Assembly (NCBI GenBank): GCA_027717875.1
Contig: JALLOL010000128.1
Location: 1-7,098, forward strand
Reading direction: 5' to 3'
Origin: Acidobacteria bacterium AH-259-L09
GTDB lineage: Bacteria; Acidobacteriota; UBA6911; RPQK01
DNA length: 7,098 nt
Position numbers and translations under genes: made by a program. The notes beneath the pieces were generated by a model. It ran no database searches. It was not told where the DNA came from and saw only the letters and a list, made by a program, of their open reading frames with translations. This document shows positions 5,259 through 7,098 of this stretch, in pieces. The first letter of the stretch is position 1. Each line of letters starts with the position of its first letter.

Positions 5259-7094
5259 TTACAGAGTGGACAGGAAGGCAATCAGATCGGTGATCTCGCT
5301 CGGCGGGATCTCCTGACCCGGGTGCTGGTAGACGTAAAAAACGTCCGGCAAATCTCGGGCGCGACCATCGTGGAAGAACGAGGGTCGATACCGCACGCCG
5401 CGTAGCGACGGCGGATTGAAGCGCCGATTGCCGGCTTCGTCGGAAAGGCCGATGTCGCGAGCCCCCTTTGAGGTGTAAGCCGGAGGCACGTGGCAAAGAT
5501 GACAACGGTAACGGCGAAAGATTTCCTCGCCCTTCCGGATGGAAGCTTCGTCGCCGATTGGAGGCAGCTCGGGCGGCTCCAGCGTCCGGAGGAAAGTCTC
5601 CAAGGCACCCACTTGTTCCTCCGAAACACCGCGGGCATGCAAGGTGGTGTGAAGGAACTTTCGAATCTGATCTCCAAGCGCGGGCATGCTGCCGTTCCAA
5701 GCCCAGGGGCCGCTTTCGCCGACGCCGAGCAGTGAAGGGACGCGCTTGGGCGCGCCGTAGTCCCCGTCACCGAGCGTGTCGGCCACCGTGCCGTTGGTGT
5801 GCCCATCCGAGTGGCAGCTATGACAGCTCATCCAGCCACGAAGGGAGAGGGTGGCATCGTAAAATAGCAGCTCACCCTCATCCGCCTCCGCCAACGCGGC
5901 CTGCGGTCCAAGAGAGATCTCCGTCAGAGGTTTGCGGGCACGAGTGTCAATGACGGAAATGGAATCCGAGAGAGCGTTGGCTACATAGAGCCGCCCGTCC
6001 GGGCCGGAGGCCAGGTCTGTGGGACGCCGTGCGACGGCGACGTGATCCAACCGCGGCCAAGTGTAGCGACCGATGGCCACCCTTCCTACCCCGCCGAGCG
6101 CCACCATCACCTCTCCGCTTGCGCCGACGATCACTTTTAGCGGGTCGCCCGAGGGTACACTCAGATCTCCGAGGTCGAGCGTTCGGATACCGTGCAGGAT
6201 GTTCTTCGTCGGCGAGAGAACATCCTCCAGTCGCAGGGAAACCAGAGTGTTGGACATCAAAACGCCCCACAAAATGTCGTCGCGGTTGGTGCGGGCGGAT
6301 GGATCGATGCTTTGCTGAGCCACAAGGAGATGCGAGCCCTCGGCGGTTACGGCCAGGCCGCGAATATTGTGCGCCCGAAGATCGAGGACCCGCTCGATCT
6401 CACCGCGAGAGAGATCTACGATAGCGAGGTGGCCGCCGAAAGAGTCTGCCACGACCAAACGGCTTCGGCTCGGGATGACCACCTGTTCGCGCGGGGCAAA
6501 AGGTAGCTCGAGTGACCCTATCGAGCGAGGCTGCGACGAATCGCGAAGGTCGATGAGGTCGAGCCGCTTGGACCACAACGAGGCCACGAAGCACCGCGCC
6601 CCGTCGTCACTCACTGTCACACTGACCGGGTAGCGACTCACCGCCAGGCGATGGAGCACCTCGATATCCGAGCTGTTCGGGCCAGAAAGCGCCAGCACCA
6701 AGAGCTCGTGGGCCTCCTCGTCCACGACGAGCAGGCGCTCTTCACCGGCGCCAGCACGCGGGATATGAGCCAAGTCTGCGAGTGTTTTGCCGATCTCTAT
6801 CTCGGCTCTCACTTCGAGTGCGTCGGTCTCGATCACCGAGATGCTGCCGCTTCGCCGGTTCGCCACGAAGAGCCGGCGTCCCCCGTCGCTCAGGACGAGC
6901 GAGACGGGACGTCTCAGGTGGGCCTGGTGATGAAGAGCGGTGATGTCTGGGCTCTCCACCTGAAGCCTTGTCGAGCCCGACTCCGTATCATCGGCAACCA
7001 GAGTCGAGGAATGAGACGGCTCTTGAGCATGCCCCGGGTGGCACGGGAGCCCAAGAAGAGCAACGAACAAAACAAAGAATCTTACCTCTTGCAT
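5259..7094 (-). CDS. Secreted YVTN-type beta-propeller fused to a di-heme cytochrome c domain
   Basis: A 611-residue exported protein. Residues 1-24 form a signal peptide (Arg5, hydrophobic core FFVLFVALLG, probable cleavage after GHA), placing it in the periplasm or outside. Residues about 60-400 repeat the YVTN-like pattern of a beta-propeller: LFVANRRSGSISVIET (75-90), CFVASLWSKRLDLIDL (168-183), LVVADSFGGHLAIVDL (213-228) and LYVANALSDSISVIDT (369-384). Residues about 405-611 form a cytochrome-c-peroxidase/MauG-like part with two heme sites: CHSCH (424-428) and CHLCH (531-535). PPSLRGVRYRPSFFHDGRA (561-579) is the usual di-heme peroxidase signature. The likely role is periplasmic electron transfer or oxidative chemistry, with the propeller as scaffold or partner-binding surface; the substrate is unknown. 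Only four bases precede the ATG, so the ribosome binding site lies outside the window and a longer start cannot be excluded. The gene is visibly richer in G+C than its neighbours. Confidence 0.9.
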   Translation of the reverse strand: MQEVRFFVLFVALLGLPCHPGHAQEPSHSSTLVADDTESGSTRLQVESPDITALHHQAHLRRPVSLVLSDGGRRLFVANRRSGSISVIETDALEVRAEIEIGKTLADLAHIPRAGAGEERLLVVDEEAHELLVLALSGPNSSDIEVLHRLAVSRYPVSVTVSDDGARCFVASLWSKRLDLIDLRDSSQPRSIGSLELPFAPREQVVIPSRSRLVVADSFGGHLAIVDLSRGEIERVLDLRAHNIRGLAVTAEGSHLLVAQQSIDPSARTNRDDILWGVLMSNTLVSLRLEDVLSPTKNILHGIRTLDLGDLSVPSGDPLKVIVGASGEVMVALGGVGRVAIGRYTWPRLDHVAVARRPTDLASGPDGRLYVANALSDSISVIDTRARKPLTEISLGPQAALAEADEGELLFYDATLSLRGWMSCHSCHSDGHTNGTVADTLGDGDYGAPKRVPSLLGVGESGPWAWNGSMPALGDQIRKFLHTTLHARGVSEEQVGALETFLRTLEPPELPPIGDEASIRKGEEIFRRYRCHLCHVPPAYTSKGARDIGLSDEAGNRRFNPPSLRGVRYRPSFFHDGRARDLPDVFYVYQHPGQEIPPSEITDLIAFLSTL

Positions 7095-7098
7095 CGTG

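Noticed and set aside
5113..6633. Many long alternative frames within the cytochrome gene
   Set aside because: High G+C makes stop codons rare; their products are Arg/Pro/Ser-rich with no motifs, while the 611-residue frame has signal peptide, propeller repeats and two heme sites.

Overview
This 7.1 kb bacterial chromosomal window carries six intact or nearly intact protein genes, one broken gene and several candidate regulatory structures. The host cannot be named from sequence alone. A secreted c-type cytochrome with a signal peptide, a PP2C-type Ser/Thr phosphatase and two phosphohexomutases of the 'SGVRG' type suggest an environmental Gram-negative lineage; that placement is inference.

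Left part (1-1338, minus strand): a PP2C phosphatase (20-784) lies downstream of a 65-residue zinc-ribbon/membrane-anchor protein (901-1098). Upstream of these, 1132-1338 holds the frameshifted, C-terminally truncated N-terminus of a GHMP-superfamily sugar kinase. A 7-bp hairpin separates the remnant from the zinc-ribbon gene.

Middle part (1339-4224, plus strand): a divergent intergenic region of about 100 bp carries repeated TAAAATAG boxes and a perfect 11-bp inverted repeat ending four bases before the next start codon. It is followed by two tandem paralogous phosphohexomutase genes. The second (2851-4224) has every hallmark of an active enzyme. The first (1440-2816) is full length but has lost the catalytic serine (ASHNP became AGHNP), has an altered metal loop (DxDxDR became DxExER) and has an altered phosphate-binding loop (SNTEP became STTES). 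An active mutase paired with a probable pseudoenzyme is the most interesting feature of the window.

Right part (4225-7098): an enoyl-CoA hydratase/isomerase gene (4437-5219, plus) has its own extended -10 candidate, a structured leader and a good ribosome binding site. It converges on a long minus-strand gene (5259-7094) for a secreted YVTN-type beta-propeller fused to a di-heme cytochrome-c-peroxidase-like domain. A terminator for the cytochrome gene lies in the 39-bp convergent gap. The cytochrome gene is visibly richer in G+C than the rest of the window.

Functionally, the mutase pair and the dead GHMP kinase point to sugar-phosphate or sugar-nucleotide metabolism for envelope glycans. The phosphatase suggests Ser/Thr phosphorylation signalling. 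The hydratase belongs to acyl-CoA metabolism, and the cytochrome to periplasmic redox chemistry. No mobile element, CRISPR array, rRNA or tRNA was found.
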